64,000 nt of DNA, taken from assembly GCA_026874595.1 (NCBI GenBank), contig CM049306.1, positions 63,992,019 to 64,056,018 on the forward strand, in the 5' to 3' direction. A program made the position numbers and the translations under genes. Origin of the DNA: Sipunculus nudus. Taxonomy: Eukaryota > Annelida > Sipuncula > Golfingiida > Sipunculidae. This document shows, piece after piece, positions 45,645-57,196 of this stretch; position 1 is the first letter of the stretch; each line of letters starts with the position of its first letter. The notes beneath the pieces are model-generated. The model worked only from the letters and a program-made list of their open reading frames with translations. It had not been told where the DNA came from and made no database searches.

Positions 45645-45738
45645 ATGGCAAGTTTCACAGGTCTCCCTGAACAAAAGGTTCCTCCTGTACCACCCAAAAG
45701 GAAAGAAAGTGTGAAAAGGCAAAGTGAACATGAGGAAG
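45645..45738 (+). CDS. Probable first coding exon of an unidentified proline-motif protein (copy 1)
   Basis: ATG at 45645 (A at -3, G at +4) opens MASFTGLPEQ, KVPPVPPKRK, ESVKRQSEHEE and ends at a strong donor, GAAG|GTAAGA (45738/45739, phase 1). PPVPPKRK is a class II-like SH3-binding motif (PxxPx-basic). The following intron begins with a 48-bp minisatellite. No next exon is recognised within the duplicated unit, so the rest of the gene is unknown. Copy 2 differs by one missense change in the exon (Leu7 to Pro). I do not recognise the family. It could be a chance short ORF, but start context, frame and donor agree. Confidence 0.5.
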
Positions 45739-45773
45739 GTAAGACTTTTAATGCAGAATCAGTTTCCAAATAA

Positions 45774-46660
45774 TTCCCTCAGTCTGCCATCTTTGGTTTA
45801 GCTGTTATTACATATTTACAGTTTCCTCAGTCTTTCATCTTTGGTTTAGCTGTTATAACTTATTTACAGTTCCCTCATTCTGCCATCTTTGGTTTAGCTG
45901 TTATTACATATTTACAGTACCTTCATTCTGCCATCTTTGGTTAAGCTGTTATACCATGTTTACAGTTCCCTCTGTCTGCCATCTTTGGTTTAGCTGTTAT
46001 TACATAGTTAAAGTTCCCTCAGTCTGCCATCTTTGGTTTAGCTGTTATAACATATTGACAGTTCCCTCAGTCTGCCCTCTTTGGTTTAGCTGTTATAACA
46101 TATTTACAGTTTCCTCAGTCTTCCATCTTTGGTTTAGCTGTTATAACTTATTTACAGTTCCCTCATTCTGCCATCTTTGGTTTTCTGTTATTACATATTT
46201 ACAGTTCCCTCATTCTGCCATCTTTGGTTTAGCTGTTATTACATATTTACAGTTTCCTCATTCTGCCATCTGTGGTTTAGCTGTTATTACATATTTAAAG
46301 TTCCCTCATTCTGCCATCTTTGGTTTACCTGTTAATACATATTTACAGTTCCCTCATTCTGCCATCTTTTGTTTACCTGTTAATTCATATTTACAGTTCC
46401 CTCATTCTGCCATCTTTGGTTTAGCTGTTATTACATATTTACAGTTCCCTCATTCTGCCATCTTCGGTTAAGCTGTTATTACATATTTAAAGATCCTTCA
46501 TTCTGCCATCTTTGGTTTGGCTGTTATAACATATTTACAGTTTCCTCAGTCTGCCATCTTTGGTTTAGCTGTTATTACATATTTACAGTTTCCTCAGTCT
46601 GCCATCTTTGGTTTTAGCTGTTATTACATATTTACAGTACCCTCATTCTGCCATCTGTTA
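45774..46660 (+). repeat. 48-bp minisatellite, about 18.5 units (copy 1)
   Basis: Units read TTCCCTCATTCTGCCATCTT, TGGTTTAGCTGTTATTACAT and ATTTACAG with scattered changes. One unit near 46180 is two bases short and the unit near 46590 has an extra T. Because 48 is divisible by three, a 171-aa open frame runs through; I regard it as a by-product. Confidence 0.95.
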
Positions 46661-47396
46661 ACTCATTTGTAAAAAGCATAATTAACATAACTGATAATGG
46701 ACAGTTTTTCAAATACTTCTCAGTGCTGCAATGTAGATAAAGCTATATGGCCAAATCAAAACCTGTGTGATAATAACACTCCATTTGTAAATAATATAAA
46801 TGACTTCAATCCTCTTCCCTGTCTAAGAAGATACTATCTAAATCTTACATAAGCTAAACACCACAACTCATAACACAGCTTACATTACCACACAAAACCA
46901 GCATATGCCTCATTTCCAAATCATAATTTGTTATCATATTTAACAGCTGAGCACTGTGACCCATGGGTCTCATGTTTTATTACAAAATAAAATTTTAGAT
47001 CTTCAGTCCCATGCTGTACATATTGCAAATTTATCATTTTTAGCGAACCTGTGAGCTTATGCGATGGCGCAGCGTTGCCGTCCATCGTCAGCTGTCCGCC
47101 GTCCGCAGTCTAGGGCTGGCTTTCCGCCGTCCATGGCTGTAAGTCAGAAACCGTCCGAGCTAGCAGCTCCAAATTACATGTAAGAATTAGTCACATGTGA
47201 AACTTGGTGCCCTGGAGCTTTTTATTGGGTATCTGCATTAATTTAGATTTTATAGAGAAAAGCTTAAAACCTTTTAAAATCTTCTTCTCTGATACTGTCC
47301 AGCCAAATTGTCCAATATATCACAGAAATGAACCCTGGAACAATCTCTCTCAAGTTTGTTCGAATGGTTCCAGTTCTGAGATTTTTGGAGATATCA
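46661..47396 (+). repeat. Family A tail and family D copy
   Basis: The sequence 46943-46975 is a family A tail (CAGCTGAGCACTGTGACCCA, palindrome intact, then CATG). From 47039 a family D copy begins (TTAGCGAACCTGTGAGCTTA, GCGATGGCGCAGCG) and runs to the family B array. The sequence 46661-46940 has nothing I recognise. The same layout is at 53642-54377 in copy 2. Confidence 0.6.
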
Positions 47397-48627
47397 GAGA
47401 TATCTCGGGAACCGTTTGACCGATCAGGCTAAAAATTTTGCACAAATGTAGCCCTTTGATAGCTTTATAACATACACTGAAAATGGTGGTGCCACCTGCA
47501 ACCATTTTTGCACGGCATCCATCTGTTCATCTGCCATGGCGTAAAATCAATCATATCTCAGCAGTGGTTTGACTTTTCCACCTGAAATTTTGCAGGTTTA
47601 TACATTCTGGACAGCTTTTTTGATTTTATGACAGGTGGCGCCACCTACATTCACGTTTACTCTGCAGACATCCAAGCTCATATCTCGGGAACTGTTTGAC
47701 TGATTGGGCCAAAATTTTGCATGTGTATAGATCTCACATAGCTCTTCATCATAGGCAAAACTGGTTGCGCCACCTGCAACCACTTATGCACAGTGTCCAT
47801 CTGTTCATCTGCCTTGGCGTAAAATCACTCATATCTCAGCAGTGGTTTGACTTATCCACCTGAAATTTTGCAGGTTTATAACTCCTGGACAGCCTTCTCA
47901 ATTTTATGAGAGGTGGCGCCACCTACATTCACGTTTACTCTGCAGACATCCAAGCTCATATCTGGGGAAACGTTTGACCGATTGGGCCAAAATTTTGCTT
48001 GTGTATAGATCTCACATAGCTCTTTATCATAGGCAAAACTGGTTGCGCCACCTGCAACCACTTATGCACAGTGTCCATCTGTTCATCTGCCTTGGCGTTA
48101 AATCTCTCATATCTCAGCAGTGATTTGACTTATCCACCTGAAATTTTGCAGGTTTATAACTCCTGGACAGCCTTCTCAATTCGATCAGAGGTGGCGCCAC
48201 CTACATTCACGTTTACTCTGCAGACATCCAAGCTCATATCTGGGGAAACGTTTGACCGATTGGGCCAAAATTTTGCTTGTGTATAGATCTCACATAGCTC
48301 TTCATCATAAGTAAAGCTGGTGGCGCCACCTGCAACCACTTATGAACAGCATCCATCTGTTCATCTGCCTTGGGATAAAATCACGCATATCTCAGGAGTA
48401 GTTTGACTTATCCACCTGAAATTTTGCAGGTTTGTACATCCTGGACAATTTTCTCGATTTTATGACAGGTGGCACCACCTACATTCATGTTAGGCTGCAG
48501 ACATCCATGCTAATATGCAACACACCTCACTTTATTCCCCTTGCCACTTAATCCATGCCTCACTTCACCCGTCCCACTCTGATTTCTGCGGATACACAGA
48601 GTCACTTGTCGACTACCCATATTCTAG
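47397..48627 (+). mobile_element. Family B array element (copy 1)
   Basis: About four ~278-bp units with paired palindromes GG(T/C)GGCGCCACC (47485, 47635, 47762, 47911, 48040, 48189, 48319, 48466), then the tail and CTAG (48624-48627). The order of units and the 3' tail agree with the element at 1306-2535. Confidence 0.8.
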
Positions 48628-49097
48628 TTTTAAAATGTCCTAGTCTGAAACTTGCAGGTCAGAAATGTCGATTTTGCTGAAATCATAATAAATAAGGTAG
48701 ATATACAGGACTTTAAAGGATCAATATTAAATTAAAAAAAAAAAAATAAACCTCCATTCATACTCCCAAACTTTGCACAGGTTCACATTAGGCCTGTAGG
48801 CCTTGTTATTTAAATTTTTAAAAATTATTCGATAAAATATTAGATTCTGACATGTACTAGTTCCAAATTTGTAAAGGTTAAATGATGGCATTACAGCAAT
48901 ATATAGTCATTAACAATCCTTTTTTGTTTCTGTTTAGAATTAATGCAAGTATTTTGCAGTCAATATCTAAAGTATATAGCTGTGAATTGTTATATGTTTT
49001 GTCTTATAAATGATATATTACAGCCATGATAGGAGGTTCTTTTAGCCATGATTAAATTGTTTGAAATTTGTTTATAAAAATATGTGTAACTTGGTAA

Positions 49098-50117
49098 TTC
49101 TAAAATTGAAACAGTTGAAAGAGTTCACCATAAATTTTGTAAGTATGTGTTATGTCTAGGTGAACATTCTCCAAATGCATCCGTTTTGGGCGACTGCGGA
49201 AGACTGCCACTTTTTGTTACATACTCAGTTCGTTGTATTAAGTACTGGTTGAAAATTGTTCGTATGGATGATCATAGATATCCAAAGCACCTGTATCAGT
49301 TTTTATTGAAGTCAGATAATAATGGAAAAATTAGTTGGGTCACTCACATCAGGACTTTACTATTTCAAGCCGGTTTTGGATATGTGTGGCTGGTACAACC
49401 TATAGGAGACAAAACCATTTTTATTACTCAATTTAAACAAAGAATAAAAGACATGGCAATCCAAAATTGGCAAAATGAGGTTCACTCTTGAAATAAATTA
49501 TACTTCTATGGAATCTTTAAGTCATTGTTAACTGTTGAAAAATATTTATTATGTGTACAAAATAAAAAACATTTTAAGGCACTCGCTCAATTAAGATGTT
49601 GCAACCACAGACTAGCTATAGAATCAGGGAGACACAAAGGATAAGACAGAGAGGAAAGATTATGTATATACTGTTATCGACATGGTTACAATATTTTGGA
49701 AGACGAGAGTCATTTTTTGTTAGAATGTCCTTTATATAATGACTTACGTCTGTTATATTTAAGAAGAGATCTGTTACAACCACATGAATATAACTTCAAA
49801 AGAATACTCAATTTGGAAAATCCATCAGAAATTTCAAATTTAGCAGCTTATGTTTATAAAGGTTTTGTTAAGAGACAGAAAATGCTAGAAAATTAATATT
49901 TATAGCACCACTTTATGGCATGTTACATTAGTTTTGCATTCATGTTTTATGTTATCTAGAGATGAACAAATATGTATTGTTAATTTATTTCTATTTGTAC
50001 TTCAAATGCATAACTCTGGTTATGATTCAGTTTGTATTGTAAAAAGAAATATTGGTGTTTGTAATTGGAACTTTGGGCCTGAGGCCTTTATTCCTGAATA
50101 AACTATTTCTTTCTTTC
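49098..50117 (+). mobile_element. 5'-truncated LINE with 13-bp target duplication (copy 1)
   Basis: The direct repeat TGTAACTTGGTAA lies at 49085-49097 and 50118-50130. Between them is the C-terminal part of a reverse-transcriptase ORF (VERVHHKFCKYVLCLGEHSP; LFQAGFGYVWL; ERLCIYC...DESHFLLECPLYNDLR, a CCHC-type zinc motif), a 3' UTR with GGGCCTGAGGCCTTTATTCC and AATAAA, and a (TTTC)n tail. A TAA near 49642 is shared with copy 2. A TGA at 49489-49491 is private to copy 1. It was dead on arrival by 5' truncation. The LINE clade is not certain. Confidence 0.88.
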
Positions 50118-50130
50118 TGTAACTTGGTAA

Positions 50131-51090
50131 CTTGTTTTCAGAATTATTAATAACATCAACACATTTTTTTGGTCAAATGTATCCTTACAAATAACCCTTA
50201 GGCACATCAAGTTTTATTAGCTCAGCTGACTATAAGATATCTGAGCTACAGTTGTGGTCCATTGTCCGTCGTCCGTCCATAGATGTGGCACGTTTTGAAA
50301 CCGTAAGACCTAGGAATCCAAAATTCTGCATTATGTTAGATGTCCCCAAGATCTCCTACCAAGCCGAAAACTGGGTCTTTGGGACTTCGTTACTTTGAGT
50401 AATTGAGGGAAAACCTCAATTTTTCATTAAAAACCTATTTTCACACTACTGCCTAATATCAAAACCACTCATCTGTTTTTTTGCCTTAAATATTCCTCTA
50501 TATAGTTCCTATGTACATGCCAGAAATTAGATTTGTATTATATAATTTATAAAAGTTATGGGCTCAAACATATTACATTTTGTAAAAAATCAGGAAAGAT
50601 ATTTGATCACTTAACACAAAACATGTTAAAACTAAGGACTTTTTTTCCAGTAATATAACTATAATTCAAAATTAAATTGTATACCCAAAATTAGATCAAA
50701 ATCTTTTAAATTTTTAAAATATTAGCAAAAATAAAAAATTGGTACCTTTAATTTTGCCCAACTTTGGCCACGGCACATTCTTTTTCTGTAAGTACTGTTG
50801 ATTTAATTTTCACAGCATGCACACATTAGGATTTGATCTGTTAAAATCTGAAATTTGAAAATAAAAGCTGCAATATTAGGCTAGTTATTGAATTTTTCAG
50901 AGGCTCTTGTTGTATTCCCTTACATTGTCAAGCAGTCCACTTTGGTCATTGTAGGTCATTCATTGCAGCTCTATGCTCCCCAGGCTGTTGGCATAATGTT
51001 ATGCAATCCCATCACTAGGGCAAGCCCTCTTTCCACTGAGTTGAGCTTGATCAGGCTGTTTGCAGTTAATACCACAGGGAGCCTTTTTCT
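50131..51090 (+). mobile_element. Family A element, first part only (copy 1)
   Basis: Head TTAGCTCAGCTGACTATAAG at 50217, then the same body as 42116 onward. It is cut at 51090 by the duplication joint before the C-run and tail, which are found only after copy 2. Confidence 0.75.
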
Positions 51091-51595
51091 CAGATTTGAC
51101 AACATGACAAGTTTCAGCATCCAAGTCAAGAGGTCACTCAGTTCAACCATGTTGGGTCCGGACATCACCATGGCAACTGACCTGGCTCTGTCTGGTGTCC
51201 AGACAATGTTTCTAGATGTCTAGACAAATCATCTAGAGGCAGAATGCCCAGATTAGAACTATTGGAACTATATCTTTCAACTGTTTTAAATAACTTGGTT
51301 TTCATTTTTAGCGAATCTGTGAGCTTATATCATGGTGTGGCATTGTCTGTTGTCCGTCGTGCATCGTAGCTATCTCAAAAACGACAGGAGCTAGCATCAC
51401 CAAATTTTTTGCAAAAAATTTGTCATCTAAAAAATTCTATTGGATTTTGCTTATTTCTTGGCTAACTGCATTTTCTTAGATTTGATAGGGAATAGGCTAA
51501 AAACATAAAAAATGTTCTTCTCTGAAACCATGCTGTCAAATTGTCTGTTCATCTGTCCCAGTAATCCTCCCTGGTAAAAAGAACATATCCAGATA

Positions 51596-52032
51596 CTGTG
51601 GTTGGCTTCATATTCGCGAGGCTGAAATTTCGCGATCTCTCCATTTTGAATGTTTTGCGAGGGTTTCATTTTCGCGATCTCACCAGAACCTATATCAAAT
51701 CTTTGGTAATGCCATACCTGTGTGTATTATTAAATGAGAATAAGTCATGAGTTTGTAATGTTCTACTCATATAACGATGGTCCTGTACACACAGCACAGG
51801 AAGCTTATTTCAAATTTAAGGGAACGTTTTCCCTATACTTGCATGTATTTAATTTATTATAAAATTTCTCACTGATCTAACCTATTCACATACAAGTATT
51901 GGTTACACTAAACAAGAAGGGCATACTAGTATTCAATTGGCAAATTATTCCCGAGGGTTTCATTTTCGTGATTATCTCCAATTCGGGAATATCATGAAAT
52001 TAAAACCTTCGTGAACAAAAAGGCAACCACAG
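51596..52032. mobile_element. 437-bp MITE (copy 2)
   Basis: Same element and same flanks as the copy 1 MITE. Two CG sites of its subterminal TTCGCGA boxes differ (CGTGATTA and TTCGGGAA in this copy). Confidence 0.75.
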
Positions 52033-52625
52033 CATCCTGACTGATACATCTTAGTTTTTAAATGTCCTAGTCAGAAACTTGCAGGTCCGAAACATCCATT
52101 TTGCTGAAATCATAATGACTAAGGTAGATATGCAGGCCATAAGAGGATCACTATTAAATTTTAAAAATAAACATTCATACTGCTAAACATTGCACAGGTT
52201 CGCATTAGGCCTGTAGGCCTTGTTAAGGAGTAAGCCTAATGTTTAGAGATACAACATCATCATGTCTGATGCCAGAAATTCCTAGTTTATTATCTTATAT
52301 TTTGATCATTCAGTTGAATGTATTGATCATCAAATAGTGTTATTTAAATCAGGGAAGTAGTAATCAATCTCATGTGGTGGCAGGTCAGGCTTTATCAGAA
52401 ATAGATTAAGAGTCTGATAATCAAAACATTTGTTGTGAGTGGCCTTACATCAGAGATCAGTTTATTCTAAGTTGTCAGTGAAACAGAACTGATTTGGTAT
52501 GTGATTTCTCATTAATGAAAGGAAACCATGATCAGCGGTTGGTTATTAAACATTAACAAAACCACCTGTTAAACATCACATTGCTCAGGGTATCATTCAG
52601 TATTTTGTTATGTGAGAACAGGATA

Positions 52626-52719
52626 ATGGCAAGTTTCACAGGTCCCCCTGAACAAAAGGTTCCTCCTGTACCACCCAAAAGGAAAGAAAGTGTGAAAAGG
52701 CAAAGTGAACATGAGGAAG
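52626..52719 (+). CDS. Probable first coding exon (copy 2)
   Basis: This is the duplicate of the exon at 45645-45738 with the same start context and donor (GAAG|GTAAGA). One base differs, changing residue 7 from Leu to Pro and lengthening the proline-rich stretch (FTGPPEQKVPPVPPKRK). The upstream sequence is also duplicated, so both copies could be transcribed if the promoter lies inside the unit. Confidence 0.5.
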
Positions 52720-52754
52720 GTAAGACTTTTAATGCAGAATCAGTTTCCAAATAA

Positions 52755-53641
52755 TTCCCTCAGTCTGCCATCTTTGGTTTAGCTGTTATTACATATTTAC
52801 AGTTTCCTCAGTCTTTCATCTTTGGTTTAGCTGTTATAACTTATTTACAGTTCCCTCATTCTGCCATCTTTGGTTTAGCTGTTATTACATATTTACAGTA
52901 CCTTCATTCTGCCATCTTTGGTTAAGCTGTTATACCATGTTTACAGTTCCCTCTGTCTGCCATCTTTGGTTTAGCTGTTATTACATAGTTAAAGTTCCCT
53001 CAGTCTGCCATCTTTGGTTTAGCTGTTATAACATATTGACAGTTCCCTCAGTCTGCCCTCTTTGGTTTAGCTGTTATAACATATTTACAGTTTCCTCAGT
53101 CTTCCATCTTTGGTTTAGCTGTTATAACTTATTTACAGTTCCCTCATTCTGCCATCTTTGGTTTTCTGTTATTACATATTTACAGTTCCCTCATTCTGCC
53201 ATCTTTGGTTTAGCTGTTATTACATATTTACAGTTTCCTCATTCTGCCATCTGTGGTTTAGCTGTTATTACATATTTAAAGTTCCCTCATTCTGCCATCT
53301 TTGGTTTACCTGTTAATACATATTTACAGTTCCCTCATTCTGCCATCTTTTGTTTACCTGTTAATTCATATTTACAGTTCCCTCATTCTGCCATCTTTGG
53401 TTTAGCTGTTATTACATATTTACAGTTCCCTCATTCTGCCATCTTCGGTTAAGCTGTTATTACATATTTAAAGATCCTTCATTCTGCCATCTTTGGTTTG
53501 GCTGTTATAACATATTTACAGTTTCCTCAGTCTGCCATCTTTGGTTTAGCTGTTATTACATATTTACAGTTTCCTCAGTCTGCCATCTTTGGTTTTAGCT
53601 GTTATTACATATTTACAGTACCCTCATTCTGCCATCTGTTA
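52755..53641 (+). repeat. 48-bp minisatellite (copy 2)
   Basis: This has the same number and order of units as copy 1, including the short unit and the unit with the extra T. I saw no difference between the two arrays. Confidence 0.95.
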
Positions 53642-54377
53642 ACTCATTTGTAAAAAGCATAATTAACATAACTGATAATGGACAGTTTTTCAAATACTTC
53701 TCAGTGCTGCAATGTAGATAAAGCTATATGGCCAAATCAAAACCTGTGTGATAATAACACTCCATTTGTAAATAATATAAATGACTTCAATCCTCTTCCC
53801 TGTCTAAGAAGATACTATATAAATCTTACATAAGCTAAACACCACAACTCATAACACAGCTTACATTACCACACAAAACCAGCATATGCCTCATTTCCAA
53901 ATCATAATTTGTTATCATATTTAACAGCTGAGCACTGTGACCCATGGGTCTCATGTTTTATTACAAAATAAAATTTTAGATCTTCAGTCCCATGCTGTAC
54001 ATATTGCAAATTTATCATTTTTAGCGAACCTGTGAGCTTATGCGATGGCGCAGCGTTGCCGTCCATCGTCAGCTGTCCGCTGTCCGCAGTCTAGGGCTGG
54101 CTTTCCGCCGTCCATGGCTGTAAGTCAGAAACCGTCCGAGCTAGCAGCTCCAAATTACATGTAAGAATTAGTCACATGTGAAACTTGGTGCCCTGGAGCT
54201 TTTTATTGGGTATCTGCATTAATTTAGATTTTATAGAGAAAAGCTTAAAACCTTTTAAAATCTTCTTCTCTGATACTGTCCAGCCAAATTGTCCAATATA
54301 TCACAGAAATGAACCCTGGAACAATCTCTCTCAAGTTTGTTCGAATGGTTCCAGTTCTGAGATTTTTGGAGATATCA

Positions 54378-55608
54378 GAGATATCTCGGGAACCGTTTGA
54401 CCGATCAGGCTAAAAATTTTGCACAAATGTAGCCCTTTGATAGCTTTATAACATACACTGAAAATGGTGGTGCCACCTGCAACCATTTTTGCACGGCATC
54501 CATCTGTTCATCTGCCATGGCGTAAAATCAATCATATCTCAGCAGTGGTTTGACTTTTCCACCTGAAATTTTGCAGGTTTATACATTCTGGACAGCTTTT
54601 TTTATTTTATGACAGGTGGCGCCACCTACATTCACGTTTACTCTGCAGACATCCAAGCTCATATCTCGGGAACTGTTTGACCGATTGGGCCAAAATTTTG
54701 CATGTGTATAGATCTCACATAGCTCTTCATCATAGGCAAAACTGGTTGCGCCACCTGCAACCACTTATGCACAGTGTCCATCTGTTCATCTGCCTTGGCG
54801 TAAAATCACTCATATCTCAGCAGTGGTTTGACTTATCCACCTGAAATTTTGCAGGTTTATAACTCCTGGACAGCCTTCTCAATTTTATGAGAGGTGGCGC
54901 CACCTACATTCACGTTTACTCTGCAGACATCCAAGCTCATATCTCGGGAACTGTTTGACCGATTAGGCCAAAACTTTGCATGTGTATAGATCTCACATAG
55001 CTCTTTATCATAGGCAAAACTGGTTGCGCCACCTGCAACCACTTATGCACAGTGTCCATCTGTTCATCTGCCTTGGCGTTAAATCACTCATATCTCAGCA
55101 GTGATTTGACTTATCCACCTGAAATTTTGCAGGTTTATAACTCCTGGACAGCCTTCTCAATTCGATCAGAGGTGGCGCCACCTACATTCACGTTTACTCT
55201 GCAGACATCCAAGCTCATATCTGGGGAAACGTTTGACCGATTGGGCCAAAATTTTGCTTGTGTATAGATCTCACATAGCTCTTCATCATAAGTAAAGCTG
55301 GTGGCGCCACCTGCAACCACTTATGAACAGCATCCATCTGTTCATCTGCCTTGGGATAAAATCACGCATATCTCAGGAGTAGTTTGACTTATCCACCTGA
55401 AATTTTGCAGGTTTGTACATCCTGGACAATTTTCTCGATTTTATGACAGGTGGCACCACCTACATTCATGTTAGGCTGCAGACATCTATGCTAATATGCA
55501 ACACACCTCACTTTATTCCCCTTGCCACTTAATCCATGCCTCACTTCACCCGTCCCACTCTGATTTCTGCGGATACACAGAGTCACTTGTCGACTACCCA
55601 TATTCTAG
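54378..55608 (+). mobile_element. Family B array element (copy 2)
   Basis: Same four-unit structure, ending with CTAG at 55605-55608. It differs from copy 1 in a cluster of changes at 54938-54984. Confidence 0.8.
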
Positions 55609-56076
55609 TTTTAAAATGTCCTAGTCTGAAACTTGCAGGTCGGAAATGTCGATTTTGCTGAAATCATAATAAATAAGGTAGATATACAGGACTTTAAAGG
55701 ATCAATATTAAATTAAAAAAAAAAATAAACCTCCATTCATACTCCCAAACTTTGCACAGGTTCACATTAGGCCTGTAGGCCTTGTTATTTAAATTTTTAA
55801 AAATTATTCGATAAAATATTAGATTCTGACATGTACTAGTTCCAAATTTGTAAAGGTTAAATGATGGCATTACAGCAATATATAGTCATTAACAATCCTT
55901 TTTTGTTTCTGTTTAGAATTAATGCAAGTATTTTGCAGTCAATATCTAAAGTATATAGCTGTGAATTGTTATATGTTTTGTCTTATAAATGATATATTAC
56001 AGCCATGATAGGAGGTTCTTTTAGCCATGATTAAATTGTTTGAAATTTGTTTATAAAAATATGTGTAACTTGGTAA

Positions 56077-57096
56077 TTCTAAAATTGAAACAGTTGAAAG
56101 AGTTCACCATAAATTTTGTAAGTATGTGTTATGTCTAGGTGAACATTCTCCAAATGCATCCGTTTTGGGCGACTGCGGAAGACTGCCACTTTTTGTTACA
56201 TACTCAGTTCGTTGTATTAAGTACTGGTTGAAAATTGTTCGTATGGATGATCATAGATATCCAAAGCACCTGTATCAGTTTTTATTGAAGTCAGATAATA
56301 ATGGAAAAATTAGTTGGGTCACTCACATCAGGACTTTACTATTTCAAGCCGGTTTTGGATATGTGTGGCTGGTACAATCTATAGGAGACAAAACCATTTT
56401 TATTACTCAATTTAAACAAAGAATAAAAGACATGGCAATCCAAAATTGGCAAAATGAGGTTCACTCTTGTAATAAATTATACTTCTATGGAATCTTTAAG
56501 TCATTGTTAACTGTTGAAAAATATTTATTATGTGTACAAAATAAAAAACATTTTAAGGCACTCGCTCAATTAAGATGTTGCAACCACAGACTAGCTATAG
56601 AATCAGGGAGACACAAAGGATAAGACAGAGAGGAAAGATTATGTATATACTGTTATCGACATGGTTACAATATTTTGGAAGACGAGAGTCATTTTTTGTT
56701 AGAATGTCCTTTATATAATGACTTACGTCTGTTATATTTAAGAAGAGATCTGTTACAACCACATGAATATAACTTCAAAAGAATACTCAATTTGGAAAAT
56801 CCATCAGAAATTTCAAATTTAGCAGCTTATGTTTATAAAGGTTTTGTTAAGAGACAGAAAATGCTAGAAAATTAATATTTATAGCACCACTTTATGGCAT
56901 GTTACATTAGTTTTGCATTCATGTTTTATGTTATCTAGAGATGAACAAATATGTATTGTTAATTTATTTCTATTTGTACTTCAAATGCATAACTCTGGTT
57001 ATGATTCAGTTTGTATTGTAAAATGAAATATTGGTGTTTGTAATTGGAACTTTGGGCCTGAGGCCTTTATTCCTGAATAAACTATTTCTTTCTTTC
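56077..57096 (+). mobile_element. 5'-truncated LINE (copy 2)
   Basis: The same insertion, with target duplications at 56064-56076 and 57097-57109. The frame is open from 56078 to a TAA at about 56621, because the copy 1 TGA is TGT (Cys) here, and then continues in frame from 56675 to 56875. Confidence 0.88.
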
Positions 57097-57196
57097 TGTA
57101 ACTTGGTAACTTGTTTTCAGAATTATTAATAACATCAACACATTTTTTTTGGTCAAATGTATCCTTACAAATAACCCTTAGGCACATCAAGTTTTA

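Larger units (their letters stand above)
44110..51090 (+). repeat. Large tandem duplication, copy 1 (~6.98 kb)
   Basis: Copy 1 and copy 2 (51091-58070) align at an offset of 6981, falling to 6979 after an A-run near 48735 and shifting by single bases later. Copy 1 ends GCCTTTTTCT directly against CAGATTTGACAAC, the start of copy 2, with no spacer. By eye I found about two dozen differences in the whole unit. Confidence 0.92.

Noticed and set aside
45956-46471. 171-aa repetitive open frame in the 48-bp minisatellite, and its copy at 52937-53452
   Set aside because: It is open only because 48 is a multiple of three. It shifts frame at the short unit, and it lies in a probable intron.
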